Positions 46,316-55,988 of a stretch of DNA of 64,000 nt are shown here, one piece after another. How positions within the stretch are numbered: position 1 is the stretch's first letter; each line of letters opens with the position of its first letter. The translations under genes and the position numbers were made by a program. The stretch comes from Acinetobacter kanungonis (GTDB lineage: Bacteria > Pseudomonadota > Gammaproteobacteria > Pseudomonadales > Moraxellaceae). A model generated the notes under the pieces. It was not told where the DNA came from, did no database searches, and saw only the letters and a list, made by a program, of their open reading frames with translations. The stretch spans positions 388,541 through 452,540 of the forward strand of contig NZ_JAACKC010000004.1 of NCBI RefSeq assembly GCF_009939195.1, given 5' to 3'.

Positions 46316-47608
46316 TTATGCCGATTTTCGAATATCAAAGACGCGTTGCGCTTTCCCCTCAGAACGTGGCAGGCTGCCTTCTGGTAAAATTTCAACCATC
46401 ACTGAAATACCGACCATGGTTTTGATCTGGGTTTTCAATAAGGCTGCAATTTGCGGAGTTAACGTTTCACTCACATCTTTGCGCATTTCAGCACGAATAT
46501 GCAAAGTATCCAAGTGTCCTTGTTTGCAAATTTGAATTTGGTAGTTCGGCACCAATTGTGGAATATGCAAAATCTGTTCTTCAATTTGTGATGGGAACAC
46601 ATTTACACCGCGAATAATCATCATGTCATCGCTACGACCGACAATTTTATCCATACGGCGCATAGTACGCGCAGTACCTGGCAATAAGCGGGTCAAGTCA
46701 CGGGTACGGTAACGAATCACAGGCATGCCTTCTTTGGTAATCGTCGTGAATACCAACTCACCCAACTCACCATCTGGTAATACTTCGCCAGTTTCAGGGT
46801 TAATGATTTCTGGATAGAAATGATCTTCCCAAATGGTTGGACCGTCTTTGCTTTCAAGACATTCCATCGCCACACCCGGACCCATCACTTCAGATAAGCC
46901 ATAGATGTCCAAAGCATCAATGCCTAGGCGATCTTCAATCTCACGGCGCATTTCATTGGTCCATGGCTCTGCACCAAAGATACCGGTTTTGATTGAACAG
47001 TCTTTTGCCGTACCAAATTTCTTTTCTAGCGCTTCAATAATATTTAAGCAGTACGATGGAGTCACCATTAATGCCGTTGGCTTAAAGTCATGAATCAGTT
47101 GTGCTTGACGCTCAGTTTGACCACCTGACATTGGAATCACGGTTGCGCCCAAACGTTCTACGCCATAATGTGCACCTAAACCGCCTGTAAACAGACCATA
47201 GCCATAAGACACTTGAATGGTATCTTTGTTCGATAAGCCTGCTGCACGTAATGAACGTGCCACTACATCTGACCAGACATTAATATCGTTTTGGGTATAA
47301 CCGACCACGGTCGGCTGACCTGTAGTACCTGATGAAGCATGAATACGGATAATTTGTTCCTGTGGCACCGCAAACATGCCAAACGGATAGTTATCGCGTA
47401 AATCTTTTTTGGTGGTAAATGGGAACTTGGCCAAGTCTTCTAAAGATTTGAAATCATCAGGATGTACCCCTGCTTCATCAAATTTTTGCTTATACACTGG
47501 GCTATTTTGATAGGCGTGTTGCAGTGTCTTTTTCATGCGCTCCAATTGCACACTACGTAACTCGTCCACTGAAACCGTTTCAATCTTTTCCATTGCATTG
47601 TTATTCAT
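46316..47608 (-). CDS. paaK: Phenylacetate-CoA ligase
   Basis: First step of the pathway: phenylacetate + CoA + ATP gives phenylacetyl-CoA. About 430 residues, adenylate-forming family; P-loop HASSGTTGQPTVVGYTQ near residues 90-107, then YGYGLFTGGLGAHYGVERLG, GAEPWTNEMR, YGLSEVMGPG, RYRTRDLT and the hinge RIVGRSDDMMIIRGVNVFPSQIE region. The ATG at 47608 has AGGAG 9 bases upstream; the longer frame to 47632 is less likely. The product is also the PaaX inducer. Confidence 0.95.
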   Translation of the reverse strand: MNNNAMEKIETVSVDELRSVQLERMKKTLQHAYQNSPVYKQKFDEAGVHPDDFKSLEDLAKFPFTTKKDLRDNYPFGMFAVPQEQIIRIHASSGTTGQPTVVGYTQNDINVWSDVVARSLRAAGLSNKDTIQVSYGYGLFTGGLGAHYGVERLGATVIPMSGGQTERQAQLIHDFKPTALMVTPSYCLNIIEALEKKFGTAKDCSIKTGIFGAEPWTNEMRREIEDRLGIDALDIYGLSEVMGPGVAMECLESKDGPTIWEDHFYPEIINPETGEVLPDGELGELVFTTITKEGMPVIRYRTRDLTRLLPGTARTMRRMDKIVGRSDDMMIIRGVNVFPSQIEEQILHIPQLVPNYQIQICKQGHLDTLHIRAEMRKDVSETLTPQIAALLKTQIKTMVGISVMVEILPEGSLPRSEGKAQRVFDIRKSA

Positions 47609-47667
47609 ATTCTGTACTCCTAGTGCAGTCATCCTGACTGCGGGTTATTCCGTTTTAGACTATTTCC

Positions 47668-48879
47668 TTAGTCCACATTTTCTATAATCAGTGCGACACC
47701 TTGTCCTACACCGACACACATGGTGCAGAGCGCGTATTTTCCATTGCGACGCTTCAATTCTTTCATGGCGGTAATCACCAAACGTGTACCACTCATGCCC
47801 AATGGATGACCCAGTGCAATGGCACCACCATTTGGATTGACACGTTGATCATCATCTTGCAAACCGAGTTCACGCATCACCGCAAGCGACTGCGCTGCAA
47901 AGGCTTCATTCAGTTCAATCACATCCATTTGATCAAGCGTTAAGCCCGTTTGCTTCAATACTTTTTGTACCGCAGGCACAGGACCAATACCCATGTATTT
48001 GGCTTCAACACCCGCTTGCGCAATTGCCACCACTTTTGCCAGCGGTTTTAAACCATGCTTGCTTGCAAACTCTGGACTGCCCAATAACATACAAGCTGCA
48101 CCATCATTAACACCTGAGGCGTTACCCGCAGTGACCGAACCACCTTCTTTACGGAAAGGCGCTTTTAAAGCGGCCAAGGCATCAACGGTAGTATCTGCAC
48201 GTGGATGCTCATCGGTATCGATGGTAATGCTGTTTTTCTTACGATCTTGAATGGTTACAGGCAAAATTTCTTCAGCCAAAACACCATTTTGTTGTGCAAC
48301 TGCCGTTTTTTGCTGACTGCGATAAGCAAACAAGTCTTGGTCATCACGGCTAATTTGATATTTCTCAGCCACGTGTTCAGCGGTTTCAGGCATGCTATCC
48401 ACACCAAAATTCGCTTTGAATTTTGGATTAACAAAGCGCCAGCCAATCGTGGTATCAAATATTTCAGGCGTACGGCTAAATGCGGTTGTGGCTTTCGATT
48501 GTACAAAAGGTGCACGGCTCATTGACTCAACGCCACCCGCCAATACAAACTGTACTTCGCCCGATTTAATCGCACGTGCTGCCAGTCCAACTGCATCTAA
48601 GCCCGAAGCACATAAACGGTTCACGGTAATGGCAGGGACTGAATCAGGTAAACCCGCCAATAAAGATGCCATACGCGCGACATTACGGTTATCTTCACCG
48701 GCTTGGTTGGCACAACCTAAAATCACTTCATCCAATTCATTCCAAGGTAAATGTGGATGTTGATTTTTCAAATACTGAATCGGTAATGCAGCCAAGTCAT
48801 CGGCACGAATGCCACTTAAACCACCAGCATAGCGACCAATTGGGGTGCGGATGCCATCTAAAATATAAACCTGTTCCAT
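47668..48879 (-). CDS. paaJ: 3-oxoadipyl-CoA/3-oxo-5,6-dehydrosuberyl-CoA thiolase
   Basis: Thiolase of 403 residues acting in the last cleavage steps to yield acetyl-CoA and succinyl-CoA. Active-site C90 in NRLCASGLDAVG, GGVESMSRAP, NPNGGAIALGHPLG with the catalytic His, and the second Cys in LCTMCVGVGQG. The ATG at 48879 (MEQVYILDG) has AAGGAAGAAG upstream; the long form starting at 48903 would overlap paaH. No paaI thioesterase gene lies between paaH and paaJ. Confidence 0.93.
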   Translation of the reverse strand: MEQVYILDGIRTPIGRYAGGLSGIRADDLAALPIQYLKNQHPHLPWNELDEVILGCANQAGEDNRNVARMASLLAGLPDSVPAITVNRLCASGLDAVGLAARAIKSGEVQFVLAGGVESMSRAPFVQSKATTAFSRTPEIFDTTIGWRFVNPKFKANFGVDSMPETAEHVAEKYQISRDDQDLFAYRSQQKTAVAQQNGVLAEEILPVTIQDRKKNSITIDTDEHPRADTTVDALAALKAPFRKEGGSVTAGNASGVNDGAACMLLGSPEFASKHGLKPLAKVVAIAQAGVEAKYMGIGPVPAVQKVLKQTGLTLDQMDVIELNEAFAAQSLAVMRELGLQDDDQRVNPNGGAIALGHPLGMSGTRLVITAMKELKRRNGKYALCTMCVGVGQGVALIIENVD

Positions 48880-48892
48880 TTGTCTTCTTCCT

Positions 48893-50449
48893 TTAGCCAG
48901 CAATAAGAAATTGTTGTGATTGCGGGCTGTTTTGCACGTTTCCTCGTGCAGTTTTCTTCGCTAAATATATACTTGGTCTGTAGCGTTCTTCACCATAAAT
49001 ACGATACAGATTTTTCAGAGTTTGTAAAATAGTGTTGTATCCTATTTTTTCCGCCCACTGGAACGGACCTTGCGGATAGTTCACACCATATTTCATTGCA
49101 GAATCAATATCTTGCTCAGATGCAATATCATGTAACACCGCTTCACATGCTTCATTCACTAACATTGAAATGGTTCGTAACACATAAAGTCCTGCATGAT
49201 CCTGTGTCCATAGTGGTATCACATTCATGCCAATGAACAAATTATCAACAATCGACTGATCAACTTCCGCACATGCCACTGAAGCCACCACTGGAATTGC
49301 TTTGGCTTGTTCCCAGTCCGCATGCCAATCCATCAGTACAACTTTCTGAGCAGCATAATCCAGATCGACCGACTCACCCAATGAAAGACGAAGAGACACT
49401 TCTCCCACCAAAATTTCATCACGTGTACCTTCAGCAAATTTCACATCTAAATGTGAAGCATGTGCCAAACGCTGAATCAAACCAGAAGAATGCTTCCAAT
49501 CACCTTTCACGGTGATCGCCAATTTCTCAACAGATTTGGCATAACGTACAGGCAATTCATACTGTGGAGTTGGCGTTGCTTGAGCATAATCGTAAAAACC
49601 CTGTTTGGTTTTACGACCAAAACAGCCTGCATCTACTAATTCTTTTTGAATCAACGATGGACGATAACGCGGCTCATAAAAGAATTCTTGATAGACACTT
49701 TGCGTGACTGAAAAATTCACATCTTGACCAATTAAATCGGTTAATTCGCATGGACCCATCGCGAAGCGACCACATTCACGCAGAATAAAATCAAGTTCTT
49801 CCGGACGTGTCACATTTTCCTGTAGCGCACGGAAAGCTTCCGCATAGTATGGACGTGCAACACGATTGACGATGAAACCTGGTGTCGATTTTGCCAAGAC
49901 AGGCACTTTGTTCCATGACTTCATCAAGCTCAACAAGGCATCTGCAATTGCGACTGAACTTTTTAAGCCACGGATAATTTCCACCAGTTTCATTACAGGT
50001 GCTGGGTTAAAGAAATGCAAACCCACTACACGCTCTGGATGTGGAATCGCAGCAGCAATGGCTGTAATTGAAATTGAAGACGTATTCGATGCAAAAATTG
50101 TATGTTCAGTACACACTGCAGCCAACTGTTGAAACAAGCTTTGCTTGACTTCTTTCTTTTCAACAATCGCTTCAATAATCAGTTGTGCAGAAGCTAACTG
50201 TGCTAACTCATGCGCAACGCTTAAATTGGCAAAAGTACTGTCATACAGTTCCTGCGTCATTTTTCCTGCTTGCACACGCTTTGTGAGTTGTGCAGCAAGT
50301 TGCTGTAACGCAGCTTCAGTTTTGCTGGCATCCACATCATACACAAAGGTTGGATGCCCATGCATCGCAGCCAATTGGGCGATACCAATTCCCATGGTAC
50401 CTGCACCAATTACAGCGACAGGAGCCTGCTGTAAATTGATCTTTTCCAT
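48893..50449 (-). CDS. paaH: 3-hydroxyadipyl-CoA dehydrogenase
   Basis: A 518-residue NAD-dependent dehydrogenase. Rossmann motif VIGAGTMGIGIAQLAA near residue 14; FASNTSSISITAIA, RVVGLHFFNPAPVMKLVEI and KSTPGFIVNRVARPYYAEAF are the 3-hydroxyacyl-CoA dehydrogenase signatures. A second C-terminal 3HCDH domain follows (YGVNYPQGPFQWAEKIGY). It oxidises (S)-3-hydroxyadipyl-CoA to 3-oxoadipyl-CoA. It starts 3 bases after paaG. Confidence 0.94.
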   Translation of the reverse strand: MEKINLQQAPVAVIGAGTMGIGIAQLAAMHGHPTFVYDVDASKTEAALQQLAAQLTKRVQAGKMTQELYDSTFANLSVAHELAQLASAQLIIEAIVEKKEVKQSLFQQLAAVCTEHTIFASNTSSISITAIAAAIPHPERVVGLHFFNPAPVMKLVEIIRGLKSSVAIADALLSLMKSWNKVPVLAKSTPGFIVNRVARPYYAEAFRALQENVTRPEELDFILRECGRFAMGPCELTDLIGQDVNFSVTQSVYQEFFYEPRYRPSLIQKELVDAGCFGRKTKQGFYDYAQATPTPQYELPVRYAKSVEKLAITVKGDWKHSSGLIQRLAHASHLDVKFAEGTRDEILVGEVSLRLSLGESVDLDYAAQKVVLMDWHADWEQAKAIPVVASVACAEVDQSIVDNLFIGMNVIPLWTQDHAGLYVLRTISMLVNEACEAVLHDIASEQDIDSAMKYGVNYPQGPFQWAEKIGYNTILQTLKNLYRIYGEERYRPSIYLAKKTARGNVQNSPQSQQFLIAG

Positions 50450-50452
50450 GTT

Positions 50453-51244
50453 TTAGCAACCTTTATATTCTGGAGTACGCTTTTGCATAAAGGCTTGTAC
50501 GCCTTCACGGTAATCGCTTGAACGACCTGCCAAACGCTGTAAATCACGCTCTAGAATCAACTGCTCATCCAGATTATTGTGTGCAGCGGCATGAATGGCT
50601 TTCTTAATCAGCGATAAACCATAAGTCGGTTGCTTCGCCAAATGTTCAGCCAATTTTTGTGATTCAGCTTTCAAGGCATCATCTTCAACCACTTGCCAAA
50701 TCATGCCCAATTGCACCGCTTGTTCAGCAGGAATTTTATCGCCCAACATGGCTAAACCCATGGCCTGAGCACGACCGACCAAACGTGGCAGGAACCATGT
50801 CCCACCAGAATCTGGCACCAAACCTAAACGGCAAAACGCTTGGATAAAGGATGCTGATTTTGCAGCAACCACCAAGTCACATGCCAAAGCAATATTGGCA
50901 CCCGCACCTGCAGCTACACCATTTACGGCACAGATCACCGGTTTTGGCATTTCAGTAATCAGTTTGATTAATGGGTTGTAATATTTTTCAATCGACAAGC
51001 CTAAATCTGGTGAATCGGCATTTGGGTCAACCACACGGTCATTTAAGTCCTGACCTGCGCAGAAACCACGACCTTCAGCAGAAATCACCACTGCACGAAT
51101 CGTGCTGTCTTTAGACCACGCTTTAAGTACGCTCGAGACTTCTTTGTGCATGGTTTCATTAAAGCTGTTGAGCTGCTGTGGACGGTTAAAGGTGAGATAG
51201 CCCACTGCATTTTTTTCTTCAACAATAACTGTTTGGTATTCCAT
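50453..51244 (-). CDS. paaG: 1,2-epoxyphenylacetyl-CoA isomerase
   Basis: Crotonase-fold protein, 263 residues. Oxyanion-hole motifs GRGFCAGQDLNDR and CAVNGVAAGAGANIALACDLV, with LVPDSGGTWFLPRLVG carrying the conserved Asp. PaaG converts the ring epoxide to oxepin-CoA and shifts double bonds later in the pathway. Its ATG overlaps the last base of the paaF stop (TAATG), so translation is coupled. Confidence 0.93.
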   Translation of the reverse strand: MEYQTVIVEEKNAVGYLTFNRPQQLNSFNETMHKEVSSVLKAWSKDSTIRAVVISAEGRGFCAGQDLNDRVVDPNADSPDLGLSIEKYYNPLIKLITEMPKPVICAVNGVAAGAGANIALACDLVVAAKSASFIQAFCRLGLVPDSGGTWFLPRLVGRAQAMGLAMLGDKIPAEQAVQLGMIWQVVEDDALKAESQKLAEHLAKQPTYGLSLIKKAIHAAAHNNLDEQLILERDLQRLAGRSSDYREGVQAFMQKRTPEYKGC

Positions 51245-52014
51245 TACACACCTCTAAATTCTGGTTTTCTTTTCTCTAAAAACGCATTAATGCCTTCTTG
51301 ACGATCTTGCGTCGCCGCCAACCAAACAAAATGCTGACGTTCCAGCTTTAAGCCTTGGCTTAAGGTCACTTCATGAATCGATTTCAAAGATTGCTTAATC
51401 ACGCGGATCGCCAATGGCGCTTGTTTGGCAATTTTTTCCGCCAATTCCACGGCATATTGCACGGTTAAACCGACTGGACACACTTGGCTGGTAATGCCAT
51501 GTTGCAGAGCTGTTTGCGCAGAAATCATTTCACCCGTCATCGCCCAACGCATCGTCAATTGCTGTCCGACCAAACGTGCTAAACGCTGTGTGCCACCTGC
51601 ACCTGGCAACATCCCTAAACCAATTTCTAGCAAAGCAAATTGTGCATTTTCACCCGCAAGCACGATGTCTCCATGCAGTGCCAATTCAAAGCCCGCACCA
51701 AAGGCATAGCCATTGATCGCCATAATTAGCGGTTTAGAAAACTCATCAATACGCTTCCACAACTGTGGACGCAGGTCCTGCTGAATGCTGACCACATCCA
51801 GCTTGGACAATTCATTCAGGTCTGCACCTGCAGCAAAGCATTGTGAATTACCAGTAATCACCACCACTTTCACTGCGCTATCCGCTTCGAGCTGTTGTAG
51901 ACAATCGGCAATTTCTTGCAAGGTGGCATTGTTTAAAGCGTTACGTTTTTCAGGTCGATTCAGTTCAATCAGTACCACGCCCGATTTTGGAGAACTGGTT
52001 TTAATGTATTCCAT
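51244..52014 (-). CDS. paaF: 2,3-dehydroadipyl-CoA hydratase
   Basis: Crotonase-family enoyl-CoA hydratase, 256 residues. Motifs NSQCFAAGADLNEL and MAINGYAFGAGFELALHGDIV, then GLGMLPGAGGTQRLARLVG with the catalytic Glu region. It hydrates 2,3-dehydroadipyl-CoA to 3-hydroxyadipyl-CoA. It is distinguished from PaaG by length, operon place after paaE and the catalytic-Glu arrangement. Confidence 0.92.
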   Translation of the reverse strand: MEYIKTSSPKSGVVLIELNRPEKRNALNNATLQEIADCLQQLEADSAVKVVVITGNSQCFAAGADLNELSKLDVVSIQQDLRPQLWKRIDEFSKPLIMAINGYAFGAGFELALHGDIVLAGENAQFALLEIGLGMLPGAGGTQRLARLVGQQLTMRWAMTGEMISAQTALQHGITSQVCPVGLTVQYAVELAEKIAKQAPLAIRVIKQSLKSIHEVTLSQGLKLERQHFVWLAATQDRQEGINAFLEKRKPEFRGV

Positions 52015-52035
52015 GCTGCAGCTCCTTGTTCAGAC

Positions 52036-53094
52036 TTATTCGTCAAAGCTCAAACGAACATTGGCTGACGTTGGTAATGCCTGACAGCTCAACACATAGC
52101 CTTTCTCAACTTCATCTTGTTCAAGGCTATAGTTGATCGCCATTTCGACCTGACCTTCAAGCACCTTACATTTACAGGTTGCACAAACACCGCCTTTACA
52201 TGCATACGGTAAGTCCGCACCTGCACGCAGCGCTGCATCTAAAATGCTGTCATCTTGTTTAGACACTTCAATGATCAGTTCACGACCATCCAGAATAATG
52301 TTGACCTTTTCTTCGCTACGGCTTTCGATCTGCTGTGCAGTTGCACGTGGCGCAGTGCCTGTATTAAAGCGTTCAGTGTGAATTTTGCTACGTTCAATGC
52401 CAAATTCTGGAAGTACAGTTTCCACAGCTGTCATCATTTCTTCTGGACCACAAGCAAAGCAATGATCCGTGTCGGCATTAATCAATTCAGCCTTAAACAA
52501 TTGCTGTAATTTTTCTGCATCAATACGACCATTAAAAATTTCACTGTCGTTCATTTCGCGAGAAAAGATGTTGATCAGTTGCAAACGCTCTTTAAAACGA
52601 TCTTTTAAATCCATGATTTGTTCTGCAAACATGGTTTGTTTCCAAGAACGGTTGCCATAGACCAACGTGAACTGCGCATCCGCTTGACGGTTGAGAACCG
52701 ATTTCACAATCGATAAGATTGGGGTAATGCCACTGCCCGCGGCAAAGCCAAGGTAATTTTGACCACCGACTTTCGCGGCTTTTTGGAAGAACACGCCTTG
52801 AGGTGGCATCACTTCAAGCACATCACCTGCCTTTAAGTGATCATTCGCCCACGTTGAAAATTGACCCTGATCAATTTTCTTAATCGCAATGCTCATGTCT
52901 TCTGCCACATCACTACAAATCGAGTAGCAACGACGTAATTCACCTTCATCCGTCATATGACGAATCGTTAAGTGTTGACCTGGTTGATATTCAAATGCAG
53001 CAAACTGCTCAGGTGCCAAATCAAATGCAATGCAAATTGCCTGTTCAGTTTGTGGCTGAATGGATTTAATCGTTAATGGTACAAATTGGCTCAT
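52036..53094 (-). CDS. paaE: PaaE, reductase of the ring-1,2-epoxidase complex
   Basis: A 352-residue oxidoreductase with an FAD-binding N-terminal domain (RRCYSICSD), an NAD(P)H-binding domain (GFAAGSGITPILSIVKSVL and FACGPEEMM) and a C-terminal plant-type 2Fe-2S ferredoxin domain with Cys spacing in CKGGVCATCKCKV and a final Cys in YVLSCQA. It passes electrons from NADPH to the PaaAC di-iron oxygenase. Confidence 0.94.
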   Translation of the reverse strand: MSQFVPLTIKSIQPQTEQAICIAFDLAPEQFAAFEYQPGQHLTIRHMTDEGELRRCYSICSDVAEDMSIAIKKIDQGQFSTWANDHLKAGDVLEVMPPQGVFFQKAAKVGGQNYLGFAAGSGITPILSIVKSVLNRQADAQFTLVYGNRSWKQTMFAEQIMDLKDRFKERLQLINIFSREMNDSEIFNGRIDAEKLQQLFKAELINADTDHCFACGPEEMMTAVETVLPEFGIERSKIHTERFNTGTAPRATAQQIESRSEEKVNIILDGRELIIEVSKQDDSILDAALRAGADLPYACKGGVCATCKCKVLEGQVEMAINYSLEQDEVEKGYVLSCQALPTSANVRLSFDE

Positions 53095-53161
53095 CTAAAA
53101 TTCCCTCTTTCTTTTCGATTTTTCAATGTGTGAGACATGGGTTCTTTGCAAATGTCTTGAA

Positions 53162-53662
53162 TTAAATGCACTTGAAATAATCGAAAGGTTCTAAGCAGTC
53201 TTGGCAACGATATAAGGCTTTACATGCTGTCGAACTAAATTCACTTAATAATTTGGTGTGCTGACTGTGGCAACGCGGACATTGAATGCCATCGGTCAAA
53301 GCGACATGCGTACCACAACTGTGAGAATTACCCTGCGGCGGTGCAATGCCATATTGCTGCAATTTTTCTTTGCCAGCTTCACTCATCCAATCCGTGGTCC
53401 AAACTTCAGAAAGATCCACCACCACTTTTACTGGCGTCAAACCTTTGGCTGCAAAGGCTTGGGTAATATCTGCCGTTAAGACATCCGTTGCGGGGCAACC
53501 GCTATAGGTTGGCGTGAGTCGCACGACAATTTCATTCTGGTCATTGAGTTCAACGCCACGAATCATGCCTAAGTCGAGTACTGACAAAACTGGAATTTCA
53601 GGATCAGAGACCTCAGCCAAAACACTCCAGCATTCATCTGCGACATGTCGAATTAAATTCAT
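53162..53662 (-). CDS. paaD: PaaD, Fe-S assembly-type protein of the epoxidase
   Basis: About 166 residues. N-terminal MIP18/DUF59 domain (CWSVLAEVSDPEIPVLSVLDLG, YSGCPATDVLTADI) and a C-terminal four-Cys zinc ribbon (CPRCHSQHTKLLSEF onward, CKALYRCQDC). Required for maturation or stability of the PaaABCE complex. The ATG at 53662 (MNLIRHVADECW) has GGGAGTGAG upstream; the longer frame reaching 53794 would overlap paaC out of frame and is not family-like. Confidence 0.92.
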   Translation of the reverse strand: MNLIRHVADECWSVLAEVSDPEIPVLSVLDLGMIRGVELNDQNEIVVRLTPTYSGCPATDVLTADITQAFAAKGLTPVKVVVDLSEVWTTDWMSEAGKEKLQQYGIAPPQGNSHSCGTHVALTDGIQCPRCHSQHTKLLSEFSSTACKALYRCQDCLEPFDYFKCI

Positions 53663-53687
53663 ACGACTCACTCCCTGTGATTTCGTC

Positions 53688-54443
53688 TTACCAAGCCATA
53701 TTTGGATATGAACGTTGCATATATTGCATTTCTGCCAAGATGTAACCGAGGTGTTCAGTGTGCAGTCCTTGTTTTGCACCACTACGGTATGCACCTGTTT
53801 CTGGCAGACTGAGTTGCATACGTGACAATTCTGATTGCACGGTCTCCAACCATTGATCTTTTAAAATCTCAAGATTTGGAATCAGACCTGTATCCACCAA
53901 CTGCATTTCAGCAGCGCTAAGTTGGAACAATTCTTGGGTGAAACGCCACAACTGATTGATACCTTGTTGGGTTTTCTTATGTGCTTCGGTAGTGCCCAAG
54001 CTCAAACGCTCCATCCATGTGGTCGAAAAGCGCAAGTGGTATTTCACTTCTTTTAAAGATTTCATTGCAAATGCAGACACATCGGCATGGCTACTGTTGG
54101 TGAGTGCCGCCAATAACAAGGCATGGTAGTGATCCATCAACCATTGACGCACGATGGTTTGGGCGAAATCACCATTCGGCTGTTCAGCCAACAATAAATT
54201 ACGGTATTCACGTTCGGTTCTGAAATACGCCAGTTGGTCCTCATCACGACCTAAACCTTCAATCTGACCTGCAAGGCTTAAAGCTGTGCGTGCCTGACCC
54301 AACAAATCTAGACCAATATTGGCTAAGGCAATGTCCAACTCTAGCTCTGGTGCATGTCCGCACCATTCTGCCAAACGGTGTGACAGGATTAATTGGCTAT
54401 CGCCCACATGTAACAGGAATTCTGCTAAAACTTGTGTACTCAT
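53688..54443 (-). CDS. paaC: PaaC, structural subunit of the ring-1,2-epoxidase
   Basis: A 251-residue ferritin-like subunit: FLLHVGDSQLILSHRLAEWCGHAP, EYRNLLLAEQPNGDFAQTIVRQWL, KEVKYHLRFSTTWMERLS. It forms the heterodimeric core with PaaA but lacks a functional di-iron centre in characterised enzymes. It lies between paaB and paaD. Confidence 0.93.
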   Translation of the reverse strand: MSTQVLAEFLLHVGDSQLILSHRLAEWCGHAPELELDIALANIGLDLLGQARTALSLAGQIEGLGRDEDQLAYFRTEREYRNLLLAEQPNGDFAQTIVRQWLMDHYHALLLAALTNSSHADVSAFAMKSLKEVKYHLRFSTTWMERLSLGTTEAHKKTQQGINQLWRFTQELFQLSAAEMQLVDTGLIPNLEILKDQWLETVQSELSRMQLSLPETGAYRSGAKQGLHTEHLGYILAEMQYMQRSYPNMAW

Positions 54444-54460
54444 CGTTTTTCTCCCTTCCC

Positions 54461-54751
54461 TTACATGTGCTCAATGCCATCTGGAATGTTGTAAAACGTT
54501 GGGTGGCGATAGACCTTGTCTAAAGACGGATCAAAAAATTCTGGTTTTTCATCTGGTTGAGAAGAAGTAATCAGTTCAGATTTCACCACCCAAATGCTGA
54601 TGCCTTCATTGCGACGTGTATACACATCACGTGCATTTTGCAGTGCCACTTCATCATCCGATGCGCGTAAGCTGCCCACATGACGATGACTTAAACCTTG
54701 TTTGCTGCGAATGAACACTTCGTAAAGTGACCAGTTATTTTTGTTATCCAT
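54461..54751 (-). CDS. paaB: PaaB, small subunit of the ring-1,2-epoxidase
   Basis: About 96 residues (family length 95). Conserved: WSLYEVFIRSKQGLSHRHVGSL, AALQNARDVYTRR-like segment (ALQNARDVYTRRNEG) and ISIWVVKSE. It is an essential bridging component of the complex. The ATG at 54751 has AAGGGA 10 bases upstream; an ATG at 54769 is the alternative. Confidence 0.92.
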   Translation of the reverse strand: MDNKNNWSLYEVFIRSKQGLSHRHVGSLRASDDEVALQNARDVYTRRNEGISIWVVKSELITSSQPDEKPEFFDPSLDKVYRHPTFYNIPDGIEHM

Positions 54752-54781
54752 GACCTTATTTCCCTTCATCTCTGATCTGAA

Positions 54782-55726
54782 TTAAGCAACTTTCTGTGCT
54801 TGCTGCTGTTCTTGCTGTTTCTTGGCATACACTGCGGCAGATTCACGTACCCATGCACCGCCTTCCCATGCCTTACGACGTGCTTCAATACGCTCGTGGT
54901 TACATGGGCCTTTACCAGCAATCACGTCAAAGAATTCATTCCAATCCACCTCACCAAATTCATAATGACCTGTTTCTTCATTGAATTTTAAGTCTGGATC
55001 TGGAACGGTAAGGCCTAGTTGCAAGACTTGTGGCACGGTGTTGTCGACAAACTTTTGACGCAATGCATCGTTACTGAATAATTTGATTTTCCATTGCATG
55101 CTTTGCGCACTGTTTGGAGAATTATCATCACTTGGACCAAACATCATGAGGGCTGGCCACCAGAAACGATTCACCGCATCTTGTGCCATTTGCTTTTGCT
55201 CTTCAGTGCCGTTCGCCAATTGCATCATGGCTTCAAAGCCTTGACGCTGGTGGAAACTTTCTTCTTTACAGATACGCACCATGGCACGCGCATAAGGACC
55301 GTAAGAGGTACGGCAAAGTGCAACCTGGTTCACAATTGCAGCACCATCAACCAACCAGCCAATCGCAGCAACATCTGCCCAAGTCAGTGTTGGGTAGTTA
55401 AAAATCGATGAATATTTCATACGACCTGCAATGAGCTTATCCATCATGTCATCACGGTCAGCCCCTAAAGTTTCTGCAGCACTATAGAGGTATAAAGCAT
55501 GTCCAGCTTCATCTTGTACTTTTGCCAACAATACTGCTTTACGTTTTAACGAAGGCGCACGCGTAATCCAGTTGCCTTCTGGCAACATGCCAACCACTTC
55601 AGAATGGCCGTGTTGACCAATTTGGCGAATTAAAGTTTTACGGTAAGCGTCTGGCATCCAATCCTTTGGTTCGATTGAAATGTCCTTTTCAATGCGCTGA
55701 TCAAACGTTTGTTGTTGGTTATTCAT
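54782..55726 (-). CDS. paaA: PaaA, catalytic subunit of the ring-1,2-epoxidase
   Basis: A 314-residue di-iron oxygenase subunit that epoxidises phenylacetyl-CoA. Metal-ligand motifs [21 protein letters not shown] (E-x2-H) and [15 protein letters not shown] (E-x2-H) are intact. The C-terminal [23 protein letters not shown] is conserved. First gene of the minus-strand operon; GAGGGA lies 6 bases before the ATG. The upstream region carries a GATAC-N27-GTATC palindrome, the probable PaaX operator. Confidence 0.95.
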   Translation of the reverse strand: MNNQQQTFDQRIEKDISIEPKDWMPDAYRKTLIRQIGQHGHSEVVGMLPEGNWITRAPSLKRKAVLLAKVQDEAGHALYLYSAAETLGADRDDMMDKLIAGRMKYSSIFNYPTLTWADVAAIGWLVDGAAIVNQVALCRTSYGPYARAMVRICKEESFHQRQGFEAMMQLANGTEEQKQMAQDAVNRFWWPALMMFGPSDDNSPNSAQSMQWKIKLFSNDALRQKFVDNTVPQVLQLGLTVPDPDLKFNEETGHYEFGEVDWNEFFDVIAGKGPCNHERIEARRKAWEGGAWVRESAAVYAKKQQEQQQAQKVA

Positions 55727-55771
55727 TTTTTCCCTCACTTATCCCAAGTGTTGATACGACTAAATTAAAAC

Positions 55772-55808
55772 GATACATAAATAAAATCAATATTAATTTT
55801 AAAGTATC
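55772..55808. promoter_or_regulatory. Candidate PaaX operator in the paaA-paaZ region
   Basis: GATAC and GTATC inverted arms separated by exactly 27 bases, 46 bases upstream of the paaA start. The left arm extends to ACGATACATAA, which recurs in front of the MFS gene at the same spacing. The E. coli PaaX operator, as I recall it, is TGATTC-N27-GAAACA, the same spacer length. Confidence 0.65.
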
Positions 55809-55935
55809 ATTTAATTAAAATTTCATTTTTTAACCAAGCCATTGTTTTTTATGTATTTATTTAAAATATTTTTTTGGTTTGTTTTTTTTGCATACGAATT
55901 ACGATTGACTTTTACACGTTTTAATACCAAATTAT

Positions 55936-55971
55936 GAAACATCAAAACTAAAAAACATCTTAAAACGTATC
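55936..55971. promoter_or_regulatory. Weaker PaaX-like site before paaZ
   Basis: GTATC (55967-55971, in ACGTATCATAA) lies 18 bases before the paaZ start. The left arm is diverged (GAAAC at 55936-55940) and the spacer is 26 bases, so this is a less certain site. Confidence 0.4.
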
Positions 55972-55988
55972 ATAAAAGGAGTTTTACC

